DNA of 64,000 nt, from positions 29,940,001-30,004,000 of the forward strand of contig CM074864.1 in the NCBI GenBank assembly GCA_037501455.1. Direction: 5' to 3'. A program made the position numbers and the translations under genes. Below, piece after piece: positions 1-10,479 of the stretch. This DNA is from Lantana camara. Taxonomy: Eukaryota; Streptophyta; Magnoliopsida; Lamiales; Verbenaceae. A model generated the notes under the pieces. It had not been told where the DNA came from and did not search any database. It worked only from the letters and a program-made list of their open reading frames with translations. Position 1 is the stretch's first letter, and the number at the start of each line of letters is the position of its first letter.

Positions 1-290
1 CGTAAAAGGGTTTCGACAACCAAATTTCCCTCAAAAAGTTCCAGCCAAAATTAAAAATTTTACTACCCAAAAATGAAAAATACGAAACCTGTTTATTGAT
101 CCTTTATTTCTACTTTCTCTCACCCTACTTTTATTTCTATTTTTCATTTTTTTATTTTTTTCAGTTTATATTTTAATTATTTTTTATTAATATACAATTA
201 TTAAATTTACATTAAGATAAATAATTTAATTTAATATATTTTAAATAATAATAACGCATAGAGTGTGTGGAATTAGTAGTATAAAATTAC
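1..290 (-). other. Putative intron 1 of the BZR1/BES1-like gene
   Basis: This stretch lies directly downstream, on the minus strand, of a clear splice donor (AAG|GTAATT, with GT at 289-290). It is very AT-rich, with long T runs as plant introns have. No second exon is recognisable, so the intron should run off the left edge of the window. That it is an intron is inferred from the family's conserved exon 1 boundary and not from a visible acceptor. Confidence 0.6.
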
Positions 291-506
291 CTTTCGGTAG
301 GTGGTGCCATCAGGGTCGACCGTCCAACCGGCTTCGTTGCAGAGAGCTTTGAGGACCTCATTGTTGTCGCAATGTTTGGGCAAAGTGTAATTTCCGTAGA
401 GGCGGAGTCCGGCGAATATCTTGGCGGCAATGGCCCTCCGCCGCCGCTCCCGCCACTTGTTGTTCTCTCTCTCCTTCCACGTCGGCGTCCTTGTCCCGCC
501 GGTCAT
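291..506 (-). CDS. BZR1/BES1-family transcription factor, exon 1 (partial gene)
   Basis: This exon encodes the N-terminal DNA-binding domain of a BZR1/BES1 homologue (BEH type), a plant-specific nuclear transcription factor of the brassinosteroid pathway. Visible family hallmarks are the [11 protein letters not shown] start, the basic [17 protein letters not shown] stretch, [20 protein letters not shown], and [15 protein letters not shown] directly before a GT donor, where exon 1 normally ends in this family. The ATG at 504-506 is preferred because known proteins begin with MTxGTR-like residues. An in-frame ATG at 525-527 would add seven residues. The codon after ENNK is TGG (Trp), while the family normally has Arg there, which is unusual inside the basic DNA-contact region. 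The remaining exon or exons, with the Ser/Pro-rich GSK3-target region, lie beyond the left edge. It could be a functional gene, a variant allele or a decaying copy; one exon cannot decide. Confidence 0.88.
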
Positions 507-740
507 TCTCTCAGCTCCGGTGACCACACCAGATTATATATATACGCTCCCTAACTTCAGTTTGATTTCTCTATCCCAAAAAACACTCGCATTGTCGATT
601 ACACACACAACAGAAATATATGTAAAACAGTGTAGGAATTATGGAATTAGAGGTGGGAAATTGTGGGATTAAATGAAGTGAATGAATAGAGGACTATTTC
701 AACTTCCATTTGCGGGCTCTCTTCATTTTATTTGGTGGAC
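507..740 (-). promoter_or_regulatory. 5' leader and proximal promoter region of the BZR-like gene
   Basis: This is the DNA upstream of the BZR-like start codon on the minus strand. It holds a TATATATATA run at 534-544, about 30 bases before the preferred ATG, which could be a TATA element or an AT repeat in the leader. No other control site can be named with confidence. The role is inferred from position only. Confidence 0.4.
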
Positions 741-1226
741 CAAATTATTTTTTTAGTCCCATACGATTAGGCTTTTTGCAAATTTAGTTCCATTATTTTT
801 AAAAAGTTGCAACTTTGATCTCATCGATAAAATAATCGAAGAAAAATGTATTTTTTTGCTGTTAACCGCAATTTAAGAAAAAATTATTGTTCATTAGGTT
901 GTTTTTTATGAAAGTTTGCTTATTAATACCTCATTTTAATCTCATATTATCTTAATAAGAGTGATCGAGAGTAATACTTTAAAGTTGATTTAGGATACTA
1001 AAATGTGATATTAATAAGCAAATTCATGCAAAAAACAACCTAATGAATAATAATTTTTTCCCTCAAATTGTACTTAATGAAAAAAATACATTTTTCGTCA
1101 ATTATTTGGCGAATAAGACCAAAATTATAACTTTTTAAAAATAATAGGATTAAATATGTTTAATTTAAAAAATATGGGACTAAACTTATAAAAGGCCTAA
1201 TTTTGTGAGATTAAAAATGCAATTTG
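741..1226. mobile_element. Fold-back (long inverted repeat) MITE-like element
   Basis: The two halves are imperfect reverse complements. The left arm includes TTTTTAAAAAGTTGCAACTT, GAAAAATGTATTTTTTTG and TTCATTAGGTTGTTTT. The right arm carries the complementary versions in reverse order (AACAACCTAATGAA, AAATACATTTTTC, ATAACTTTTTAAAAAT). Arms are roughly 200 bp with a short unpaired middle near 950-1000. It has no coding capacity. I could not find a convincing target duplication, so the ends are approximate and the superfamily is open. Confidence 0.7.
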
Positions 1227-2008
1227 CTCTTATTGGGATCATGGGGTGTACTCTGACATAAATACCCTCTTTTATTGGCCTCGCCTCTTCTTATCTCATC
1301 TTAATTGCTGTAATAATACCTTTTCTTTTCTTTTTTATATCTTTGTTAGTGTAATAGAGTATCCTATGTGATTAAATGTTAAATTCTTAATGGCTTACCA
1401 TATTTAATTGTCCATAGTTGCTTAGGGTCATGGCAGATGATTCTGTCCCCAATTTAGTATAGTCGAATTAGTACAATAAATGGAAAATATTTTTATCGTT
1501 GCAATTAATGTAAAATTTAACAAAGAAATCAATTAAATAATAAATATAATATAATTATTTATATGATTAAATAGATTGAACGAGGTTTGATTAAAATTTT
1601 CCATAATGGGGCTAGAAACCAATTTATCTTTGTCATTTTGGTATTAGTACTTATATTAATAAATTACAAAGTAAAAAGAGGTTATAACAAGAATGTGGAA
1701 TATTATTTTCTCGTTATCATGCCGAATATTTGAAGAGATAAGTATTGATATATAGACAAATCTTGAATAATATGATTTTTCGGGTGATTCATATATGGAT
1801 CCCAAAAGAATATAAAAAATTACAAATGAATCTCACTTAGTTAAATAATTATATTTACATTTCTTCATGAATTTAATAATTGCATTACACATTCAACAAC
1901 TAGGATTCCGTTAAAAATATTCACAGAATATTCCATAAAATTGGCATCTTTTGGGTAGTATTCTATAAATTTTTTAATGAAACTTTAACAGTTGGGTATG
2001 TACTATAA
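1227..2008. other. AT-rich intergenic DNA, nothing recognised
   Basis: This is AT-rich sequence on the upstream side of the BZR-like gene. I see no credible reading frame, RNA gene or repeat structure in it. Confidence 0.6.
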
Positions 2009-2505
2009 TTATTAAATGGGTTAATTACATCTAGACCCCTTCCGAGTTTAGTATATTACAATTGGACCCCTGTTAGTCATTTTATTACAGTTTGACCCCT
2101 TCTAAAATTTCAAAATTACTAAACGGTGAAGAAAAGATACAATTTCGTTAAATATTTCACGGAATATTCCAAATAATTGTGAAATAACCATTATATTCAA
2201 AATAATTGTGAAATAATTGTTTGTTTAACCATTTATTTATTCTAAAAAGACGTGATTTTTTTTCCTACTTTTATAAAACATGATCTTAGAACCAAACATA
2301 ATGGTCATTTCACAATTATTTGGAATATATAACGCAATTATTTGGAATATAAAGTGAAATATTTAACGGAATCGTACCTTTTCTTCACCGTTTAGTAATT
2401 TCGAAATTTTAGAAGGGGTCAAACTGTAATAAAATGACTAATAGGGATCCAATTGTAATATACTAAACTTGGAAGGGGTCTAGATGTAATTAACCCTTAT
2501 TAAAT
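2009..2505. mobile_element. Non-autonomous Mutator-like fold-back transposon with 9-bp target duplication
   Basis: The element proper is 2018-2496, starting GGGTTAATTACATCTAGACC and ending with its reverse complement. The two arms are about 180-200 bp each and near-perfectly inverted, with few mismatches by eye. The flanks are identical 9-mers TTATTAAAT at 2009-2017 and 2497-2505. A 9-bp duplication with long terminal inverted repeats is typical of Mutator-like elements. There is no transposase gene, so it would need enzyme supplied in trans. Confidence 0.85.
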
Positions 2506-3548
2506 TCACGACAAATATAAATGTAGTTGTTTAATTAAGTGAGAATAACTTATAACCTTTTATATTTCCTTGAGGTGTGATACATAATTATGATATATGA
2601 TTCCTCCATTGTTACTGTTCAATCTACAAACCCAAAATTTGAATCTTAAACTTTATTCAAGGGATTTAAGGTTTTATCCCAATAAATCAACTAATCTTTG
2701 TTATCTCATGATTGTAATGCCTTCCTAACAATTTTTTTTTTTAAAAAAAAAGTGAATCTCACTCAAAATTCTTTTAAGAAAAGTGGAGGGACATCACTGC
2801 CTTCAAGGTTGAATTTTGGAGGTCAAAAAGTGACCAAAAAGAGATCACTTTGGCTCACCAAAATTCATGGTTTATTTTTTAAAGGGCATTTTAGTCAATA
2901 ACGAAAAGTATTCCTTTTCTTCTTTTTTTCACTTTGCACCTTTTTTTTTTTTTTTTGATTGACACTTTGCACCTGATCACCACCGAAAATAGCGAGTGGA
3001 AGAGGGGGCCCACTTTCTGCACGCCATGCCACCTGGTTAGGAGGCGGAACCGCCGCCCTCCGCCGAGGGACACGGCGGAGCAAACGTTCTTAGCCGGTGG
3101 TGGGACACCATCCCGTGGCATGTGACAGGCCTATAAGGCATAGGCTTATAGCTTTAGGCTTTAGCCCTATAGCAAATACTGAAGTGAATAATTGGTTAGT
3201 GCAAAAAACGCAAAGCCCATGTGACCAAATTGTTCTTTGTTAAATGATTGGTTTTTTCCACAAAATTTTGGAACTTTTTCAGAAAATTATGTTTTTCTGA
3301 AATTTCCAATCGAAAGGAAAATGATCATGACAATTTCAAACGGGTCGAGACATTTTTTCTTTGACCGAGGGATACGATGAATTGGTTAGATGGTTTATGA
3401 GGTTGTTATTATCTTGTTATTATGAATGTTGTATAATTAATTTTCGGCACATTTTTTCGGTATATATCATAATGCAGTCAGCCTCACGAGTTGAGCCAAA
3501 CTCGAGCCATTAATGAGCCAAGGAGAGCCAATTTTTGGTGGCTTGTAG
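2506..3548. other. Intergenic DNA, no gene recognised
   Basis: This stretch is mostly AT-rich, with a T/A homopolymer near 2730-2750 and a T run at 2939-2957. A GC-rich patch at 3000-3125 can be read as short open frames on both strands, but none resembles a known protein. It ends where LTR E begins at 3549. Confidence 0.5.
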
Positions 3549-3922
3549 TGTAACGCCCCAACTTTTCGGCCGTACAGGTATGACGTCATGAGTGGGTTTA
3601 GACCGAGAGTTATGTGACTTATATGTGTTTTAATTGCTAAGTGAGTGTTTAAATTATTAATTTCGTGAACCAATTGCTATTATGTGAACTATGTGACTTA
3701 AGTGATTATGTTAATTAAACTTGTTAGTATGTTTAATTGTTATTTGAATGTTTTATCTCGATTATGTACATAACTGATCTTATATGAAATCCTTGGACTC
3801 AATTGAACTTTAGATTTAAACCCAATTGCCAACTTATCAAACCTTGGCACCCTGATCGAATCACTTAAATTGTTCAAGGACCAAAGTGCAATTTCCCCTT
3901 TTTCCCCCCTCATAATGCCCAA

Positions 3923-3942
3923 CCCCCCCCCCCCCCCCCCCC
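3923..3942 (+). repeat. (C)20 homopolymer in LTR E
   Basis: Twenty consecutive C residues lie just before the pyrimidine-rich leader-like stretch of LTR E. The minus strand is G20 and could form quadruplex structures. Length may be unreliable in assembly. Confidence 0.9.
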
Positions 3943-4480
3943 ATTCAATCTTCTTCTTCTTTCCCTTTCTCTCCCAAGAGATTCCCAAACCCTTCTCCTT
4001 CCTTCCCCAAATTCGATCCAAGCAAAGCAAGACCAAGGAGACAAGAGAATTTCTTCAAGTTTTGGTCCAAGAATTCAAGCTCCAACCATTTCTTCTTCTT
4101 CTTTTCCTTCTTCCATCCAAGGTATATGTAGGTTTTGTGTATATATATTAATTAAGATGGGGTTTGTGATTCTTGCATGATAACTTGGGGCTTAGTGTGT
4201 AGATGCTTGAATACATGATAATCTATGAATTCTATGTTTGGTTCTTGAATTTTGATGCAAGATGTGTATGTATATGTGTATATAAATGTGTATATATATA
4301 TATGTGGGTTTTTGAAATTTGTTGGTTTAATTCATGAATTGATGAGTGCTATGTGTATATATGTTGTATTTGGTTATTGTTGTGTGATTTTGGGTGAATT
4401 GGGAGCTCCATTGGCATTCCCGAGCCATTTTTCCGCCTCTACCCTGTTTTCCTGACGCCATCGCAGCTGCTGGGTTTGAA

Positions 4481-4603
4481 GGTCGCGCCCGCGACCGTTT
4501 CGTGACCATTTTTGGTCGCGGCTGCGACCAACAAGTCGAAAGTTGGCTATTTTGCCTTGGCGGCCGCGATTGCTTTTCAATACAATTTCGTCACGGCCGT
4601 GAC
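4481..4603 (+). repeat. GC-rich palindrome array of LTR E
   Basis: Three near-perfect palindromes are spaced within about 120 bp: GGTCGCGCCCGCGACC (4481-4496), GGTCGCGGCTGCGACC (4514-4529) and GTCACGGCCGTGAC (4590-4603). They stand out in an otherwise AT-rich LTR. They sit at the position that holds the GGGAACGGCCGTTCCC array in the A, B, C and G LTRs. Confidence 0.8.
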
Positions 4604-6392
4604 TCCCTCAAAAAAATTCCGATTGACCTAATTTTTGAACCCACAGAAATCTCTTGAAGTCTAGAATATTCTCCAATTGTAATCACTTCAATATCTTTTC
4701 CCATTTGTGAGATATTATCAATTCTTTTTGGTGTCACCACTTTTCCGACAATCTGCATTCATCCAACTTCGGTCCTACGCCATTTTCACCTCGTTTAGAA
4801 CCATGATTCGTGCCATATATCCTTGGAAAGATATATTTGTCTAGTTTCATTTTCAACAATTAAAACTTAATTTCAACTTCTACAACTCAAGATATTTCCA
4901 TTTTCCTACAGCTTGTGCATTTTCGAATATTGTCAACTTTTACCGAACTTTGCCTAAACCTCTCTTCTTGTGTTCCTTTCACTCCCTTGATCCCCGTGTG
5001 TGAATTTTATGACTTTTATGCATGATTAAATGATAATATATGATATGTTTGAGTATTTATTCTAATTTTATGGTTCCATTGATAAGTGTAAATGTGACTT
5101 GAATGCATGGACGTTTAAATGACACGTTTGAAGCTTTCTTGTATCCTCTTGCCTCTATATTTATTGTATGCATTGTAAACATGTTAAAATATGTAATATG
5201 ATTATAGTTTGAAGATTCTAGCTCGATTTGATATGATTCTTGAAAGATATATAATGAATGAAAATGAAACTTTCATGTATTGAAAGTACTTGAACGAATT
5301 ACTTGACTATGTGGCTTCATGACATCATTTTGTTTCTTATGCATCTCATATCATGTGCATAACATGCCGTGCATCATATATGGTTCATTTTGAGTCATTT
5401 TCTCACGAGTACTGTAACGTCCCGGTTCCGGATGAACAGGTAAGCACGCCACGTGTGAGTTTTTGAGCGTAGGATTTATTTTATTTCTTTAATTTCATAA
5501 TATTATTACGTGGCATTTCATATTTTTATAAAATTCACGAACATCATTTATGTGAATTAATTGAATTCATATCATTGAAAATATTATTTCATGACACGGA
5601 AAATATTTCTTGCATAAAAATCATAACCGATAGTGTTGAATTACCGAATCATCCCTACTTGATTTTCTTCCTAAACTTTAGGGACTTAATTGCATAGTTT
5701 TTCAAGGACCTAGTTGAATACATTTTTAAAACCTTATACCCTCAAGTGCATGACTTAAACAATCAAGGGATCAAGTGGTAAATATAGGCATTTCACAAGT
5801 TTCAAAAATTGGATGGATCGATATATTTCTTCCATGTTCTTCCTTGATCAATTATCATCAAAATCTTCCAACATATTCATCTCTCTCACTCTCGGTTTGC
5901 TCAAGCAAGGAGAAGGAAAGAGAATTTTATCATTTCATCAAGAATCTCAAGAAATTTGCCAAGCTTTGGGAGTTAATCATTTTCATCATCTATTTTCTCT
6001 ATACTTTCATCTTCAAGGTTGGTATTTGCATGAATTGATGAGTTTGATCATATTTGACATAGCTAGGGTTTGAGGATTATGTGTTAGATGGATTAATTCC
6101 AGTTGGAAGTATGATTAGGTGATGGTATATTGAATTATGGCATAATTTGTGCATGAATTTGTTGAGAATTTGAGCTTGAGTGATCAAGATGATCTTAAGC
6201 TAGAAATCTTGGAAACCTTGATGATATTTCATGTTTTAAGTGTTTAAGTGTTAGGTTATCATTCCTTGAACATATATGCATCATATTTCTAGAAAATCAT
6301 AGCTTTGTTGGTTGAAATTGGGAGTTTGGTTGCTTTGTTGATCATTCCCGAGAGCCTCCCCTGTTTTTGCTCTGTTTTGTAAGTTACAGAAA

Positions 6393-6624
6393 CTGGGAAC
6401 GACCGTTCCCAGCCTCAAGGCATTGTCGGAACGGGCGTTCCCACTCTTTCAAATGAATTTAGGCGGCCGAGCATGGGAACGGCCGTTCCCATTTTGGCCT
6501 TGGTGTCGGAAGGGCCGTTCCCAGCTAAAGGCGCCCTTTTTAAAAATGAAATCATTGGCACGTTTTGGGGATTTATGGGAATGACCGTTCCATTTACAAA
6601 GGGGGTCCGGAACGGCCGTTCCCA
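6393..6624 (+). repeat. GGGAACGGCCGTTCCC palindrome array, LTR A (5')
   Basis: Six palindromic units of the type GGAAC-ggcc-GTTCC lie in about 230 bp. The clearest are 6393-6412 (core GACC), 6428-6441 (core GGGC), 6473-6492 (perfect GGCC core with AT...AT extension), 6508-6522, 6575-6593 and 6607-6624. Spacer sequences differ while the symmetric units are retained. Confidence 0.9.
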
Positions 6625-6846
6625 TCTGACTTGTAGAACAAAATTCTCTGCATAAAATTATGAAAATAGCCCCTCGATCCGACGACTTCTTTGACCCCGA
6701 ATTGCTATAATATGAACTAATATGTACTGAAACAACATGTTATCATACCACATTGCATTTTTCTCGTCGTCTCGTTACATTTCCGCCGTTCGTCATATTT
6801 GGTCCATTTTAGGTCTTGTCTCATGTATACACGTCGTATTGCACAG

Positions 6847-6912
6847 GTCACGAGGGCGTGGACGAGGAGCAGGCTCCGTAGAGCATATCCTTGTTGTATT
6901 TTGTAAGATAAG
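6847..6912 (+). other. Candidate short internal exon in LTR A
   Basis: This 66-nt block is preceded by an acceptor-like TTGCACAG and followed by the donor-like AAG|GTGAGGTTTTG. The same arrangement at matching positions occurs in all seven LTR types of the window (block lengths 63-81 nt). It has no coding capacity. That it is an exon is an inference from the boundaries; no transcript evidence is available here. Confidence 0.45.
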
Positions 6913-8073
6913 GTGAGGTTTTGTTTTAGGTACATAGAACTCTACCACCTTTATATGCTATTTTTGGCCAAAACTTATTATATATAAACGTTTTCAAAGT
7001 TACAAACATTTCAAGCCATGATTGTCATGATTTTCAAGCAAGTTTGGCGAGTACATGATTGCACGTGGGCCCGAGGGTAATTCTTGAGCCAACCGGGAAA
7101 GCAAGGGCTGACGGGTAACTCCTGAATTATCCTCACATTGTTGGGATCACCCCCGAAGCCACTAGGAGATTAGTGGTGGAAGGAGTTCCGTGTCTAGGGA
7201 GTCATGTTCCCTACACACACCATGTCGTGGATAGTTGAGCCTTGCAAACTCACTATCACCCGGAGGAAGAAGGAGACTGGGGATTAATCCGGCATGTCGG
7301 GTTATCCTCGGGTTATTGCATGATTTCAAGCATGAAATTGTCTATGTGAGCACTAAATTGAAATGCATGACCATGTATTGAATTGATAAAGCAAGCACGT
7401 ATTGTCACGTTTGGTGTAAAGGTTGGAGAATCGCCCCTTCTCGCCGGGGTCACATGTTCATGAAATGATCAAGTTAAATTATTAAAGTGATTAGTTGTAA
7501 TCTCGGGCAAAGAACGAGTTTCTTGAACTATATATCTATTTCTTTACCAAGGCTTCACCCGAGGCTACAACTTGCATGTGATGTGTGTTATATATATATA
7601 TATTGCCCCTCACTCAGTCTTCGGTAGACTGATACTTCACTTTTCAGGTACTTGAGCGCGTGGTCGTGCTAGGCGGGTGTCCGGTCGAGTTTTGCATTGT
7701 CACGAGTCTAGCAATGTACCATCATGTATATATTTTGCTACCTATCATGTTATGATGTTTGATTGTTACATTTTGGATACTTGAGCATGTATAGAATATT
7801 AAGAGATGATAATGTATTGATAGTTAAGTTGGTACCTATTATGTATCTATTCGGTAAATATGGTACCTATATGTATGAATAGTTAATGCTTCCGCTTTCA
7901 TTATCATGTTTGGTTTGATTTTGTTGGGGAGAGTGTCCCTCCCAGCCCGGTTATTTTAATTGTCACCCGTTCGCTATAGTTTTGATTTATGTATGAACTG
8001 TCCATTTCATGCGTGGATCGAGGCTATAGTGCGGGGATGTAGTGCTCTGGGGTTAGGGTGCTACATCTACAGG

Positions 8074-8085
8074 TGGTATCAGAGC
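8074..8085 (+). promoter_or_regulatory. Primer binding site of element A (tRNA-iMet)
   Basis: TGGTATCAGAGC, eight bases after the LTR end, is complementary to the 3' end of plant initiator methionine tRNA, the usual minus-strand primer for this class of elements. Confidence 0.92.
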
Positions 8086-8319
8086 CCGGTTGCAGAATCG
8101 AGGTTCTCGAGTCGTGTCAAGTCAGTCTAGGTCGCACAGCGTAGGATTACTTGTTATTTGAGAGTCTGCATTTTATTGAATTACTTGATTTATTTGCCTT
8201 CTTGCGTTAATTGAGCTACTTGGTCTTTCTTATATGTGTGCTTACTGATATTATTGAATTATATGCACACATTTGCATTTATTAATTAAACCACGCATGT
8301 GTAGTGATCTAATTTCAGG

Positions 8320-8802
8320 ATGGATCATGATAGACACTCTCGTGACCGATCCCCGAGGCACAGGCATCATCATCGCCGGCATCATCGCCGTGAGAGATCA
8401 CCACCTCCTCCTCCACCTGCTCAGGCACAGCCCCAGGATTTCATGAAAGCGGTAGTGGGGTTAATTGATCAGAGACTACAGGAAAGGGTTCCTCCACCAC
8501 CTCCAGCACCAGTAGCACCTCAGGAGAACCCCATTTCTGCGATATTGCGAGAGTTCCAGAATCAGCATCCCCCGAAGTTCTATAAGGGTGACGATATACA
8601 GGCAGAGATGTGGCTGAAGGAGATCGAGAGAATCTGGCAGCTTATACCTTGTGATGCCCAGGAGAAGGCTCGCTGTACACTTACTTTGATCCAGGGCGAG
8701 GACTATTCGTGGTGGGAGAGCACACAGATTGTTCTAGAGGCAGTCGGGACAGAGATTACTTGGGAGGTATTTGTACGGGAGTTCAGAAAAAAGTATATTC
8801 CT
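8320..8802 (+). pseudogene. Element A gag, N-terminal part (interrupted)
   Basis: This frame encodes the start of the Gag capsid protein of a Ty3/gypsy chromovirus. The first 30 or so residues are rich in His, Arg and Pro. A Pro-rich linker and the capsid core (PPKFYKGDDIQAEMWLKEI, then WWES and a VFVREF motif) follow. The ATG at 8320 matches the starts in elements C and G and sits two bases after an acceptor-like AATTTCAG (8311-8318). The frame is open until solo LTR B interrupts it after TTCCT at 8802. About 28 bp of gag resume after B at 37381, a deletion follows, and the remainder is at 41541. In life this Gag would assemble particles around the element RNA; this copy cannot make it. Confidence 0.92.
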
Positions 8803-9741
8803 TGTAACGCCCCAGCTTTCGGCATTTCAGGTATGATCGACACGTGTGCGTTTGAGAGTTAGATTTTAATTTTTTAATTGATCATTTCTTTAATTTTTCA
8901 TTTCATGAAATAATTTTATAAAACCATATTCTTGACATTTTATTGAAAATTCATATCATATCATATTTATCGGATATATTGAACGTGATTGCAATGTGAA
9001 TTATTTTCCCGAATATGATTTAATTCTTTTATGGCCTTAATTGATCATTTTCATGAATTTGGGACTTAATTGCATTGGACTCGATTGATCATTAATATTG
9101 GAATTGGACCTAATGGCATAACTTACTAAGTGAAAGGATTTAATTGCAAATTGGCCATTTTTCTCCTCTCATTAGTAGCATTTCACGTACCATTGCATTC
9201 CATTTCATACCAAACATTTCCTCTTTGCTCCATTTTCTTCCTTGCTCAACCGAGACCAACCCTAGCAATAAGAGGGAGATTTCATCATTCAAGCATCATA
9301 ATTGTGGGTTTTGTGGACATTGAGGCATCATCATCATCACTTCTTCATCCTAGCTTCCATTTCTTGTATTTGAGGTAATTTTGGGACTTTGATGATTTTC
9401 TTGAAATTATGTGGTAGATAAGGGCTTTGTTATGGTTTGAGTAAATTGTGTATTTGTTTTTGGAAATATGTTTGTGATCATTAAGCTTAAGTTTGGTGCA
9501 TGTATCTTGAGTTTTATGGACTTGGAGCATGAGTGAGTATGTGGGTTTGGATTGATGGATTATTGATGATCTAACATTGAAATGAGTGTTTAAATAAGTT
9601 GTTATTGATCTATATGTATGTTAGCATATGTGTTGCATCAAATTTATGCATTTAATCTTGGCTTGAAGCCATTTTTGTTGTTGCTGATGTTGCTTTGTTG
9701 CTGCTCTGTTCTGCTCTGCATATTCAGCTGCTCACGTATTT

Positions 9742-9970
9742 TGGGAACGACCCTTCCCAACCCCAGTTTAAAACTGGAACGGCCGTTCCCATGATTCTGA
9801 GACAGTAGGCCAGCGAGACTGGGAACGGCCGTTCCCATTTTGGCCTTTGAGCCGGAAGGGCCGTTCCCAGCTAAAACGTTTTCCCTTTTTAAGAAAACGC
9901 TAGCGCGTTTCTGAAGGGCCATGGGAATGGCCCTTCCCATTTTCAAAGGGAAGACGGAACGACCGTTCCC
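9742..9970 (+). repeat. Palindrome array, LTR B
   Basis: Repeated GGGAACGGCCGTTCCC-type units occur here, for example TGGGAACGACCCTTCCCA at 9742-9759, CTGGAACGGCCGTTCC and a perfect unit near 9820-9837. Several units have changed on one side only, and others on both sides. Confidence 0.88.
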
Positions 9971-10196
9971 AGACTCCAGAAAGTGTTCAAAATTCACTGC
10001 ATAAAATTGCATTTTCAGCACCTTGATCCGACGGCTTCTTTGACCCCTAATTGCTATTATATGATTGTTTACTTGTCGAAACGCGATATTTGCATGGTAC
10101 ATTGCATCATACTCGTCATCTCGTTGCATTTCCGCCGTTCGTCATATTTGGTACATTTTGAGTCGTGTTTCACGGACATTTGTCTTTCTTGCACAG

Positions 10197-10263
10197 ACCA
10201 GCTTCCTGGTGACGAGGAGCAGGCCCCGTGAGCTGTTTCCTTGATTATTTTTGGGTCGTTCAG
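10197..10263 (+). other. Candidate short internal exon in LTR B
   Basis: This 67-nt block lies between TTGCACAG (acceptor-like) and CAG|GTGAGGTTT (donor-like), equivalent to 6847-6912 in LTR A. It shares the CCTGGTGACGAGGAGCAGG core with LTR D. Confidence 0.45.
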
Positions 10264-10479
10264 GTGAGGTTTAATTTTAGATACATAGGACCCGTACAAC
10301 CCTATGTGAAGTTTTAAGCCAAAACCTATCTATATATTTATAGTTTCAAATAAGATTGGTTTTCAAAGGATTTATCGAACTATTGATTGATTGATTGATT
10401 GTTTTGGCGAGTAGTGTATTGCACTGTGGGCCCGAGGGTAGTGACTCGAGCCAACCGGGAAAGAATGGGCTGACGGGTA

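Larger units (their letters stand above)
3549..5412 (+). mobile_element. Element E 5' LTR, first part (interrupted by element A)
   Basis: The LTR opens with TGTAACGCCCC. It breaks at 5412 after AGTAC and resumes at 48089 with the same AGTAC, the target duplication of element A. The joined LTR is about 3.26 kb. A leader-like pyrimidine-rich stretch (3940-4120) ends at a strong donor-like CCAAG|GTATATG near 4120. A palindrome array follows at 4481-4603. The partner 3' LTR would lie beyond the right edge, so the 5' flank duplication of E cannot be checked. Confidence 0.88.
5413..8065 (+). mobile_element. Element A 5' LTR (chromovirus)
   Basis: This 2653-bp LTR runs from TGTAACGTCCCGG to GGGTGCTACA. 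It is flanked on the left by AGTAC (5408-5412), which recurs at 48089-48093 after the 3' LTR. The matching 3' LTR is 45437-48088. Within it lie a leader-like stretch ending at a donor-like CTTCAAG|GT (GT at 6018), the palindrome array (6393-6624), an acceptor-exon-donor unit (6847-6912), an acceptor-like CTTTTCAG at 7640-7647 and a terminal hairpin (about 7981-8022). Confidence 0.95.
8803..10479 (+). mobile_element. Solo LTR B, first part (inserted in gag of A)
   Basis: It starts TGTAACGCCCCAGCTTTCGG after TTCCT (8798-8802). It is interrupted at 10479 by element C and completed at 36494-37380, where TTCCT recurs (37381-37385). Only one LTR with no interior lies between the duplications, so it is a solo LTR left by LTR-LTR recombination. 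The joined length is about 2.56 kb, matching the LTRs of element C in length and sequence, so B and C belong to the same family. Confidence 0.93.

Noticed and set aside
2891..3125. Overlapping frames on both strands in the GC-rich patch near 3000-3120
   Set aside because: They are short, overlap each other on opposite strands, include a T-run-derived poly-Lys/Phe stretch, and match no family I recognise.
5813..6073. 86-87 codon frames in the leader-like stretch of LTR A (also 45798, 55177, 62558)
   Set aside because: They recur with the LTRs, overlap in two frames, and end near the donor-like site; they are better explained as untranslated leader.
6393..6624. CRISPR-like array
   Set aside because: The units are palindromes of variable sequence with irregular spacers in a plant LTR; there are no direct repeats of constant length and no cas genes.
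8074..8085. tRNA gene suggested by TGGTATCAGAGC
   Set aside because: Only the 12-base primer site is present at each location; no tRNA cloverleaf surrounds it.
9644..10129. 161-codon minus-strand frame across the palindrome array of LTR B, and similar frames in LTRs C and G
   Set aside because: It is caused by the GGGAACGGCCGTTCCC units, which read open on both strands (GNGRS/NGRSxF repeats); composition artefact.
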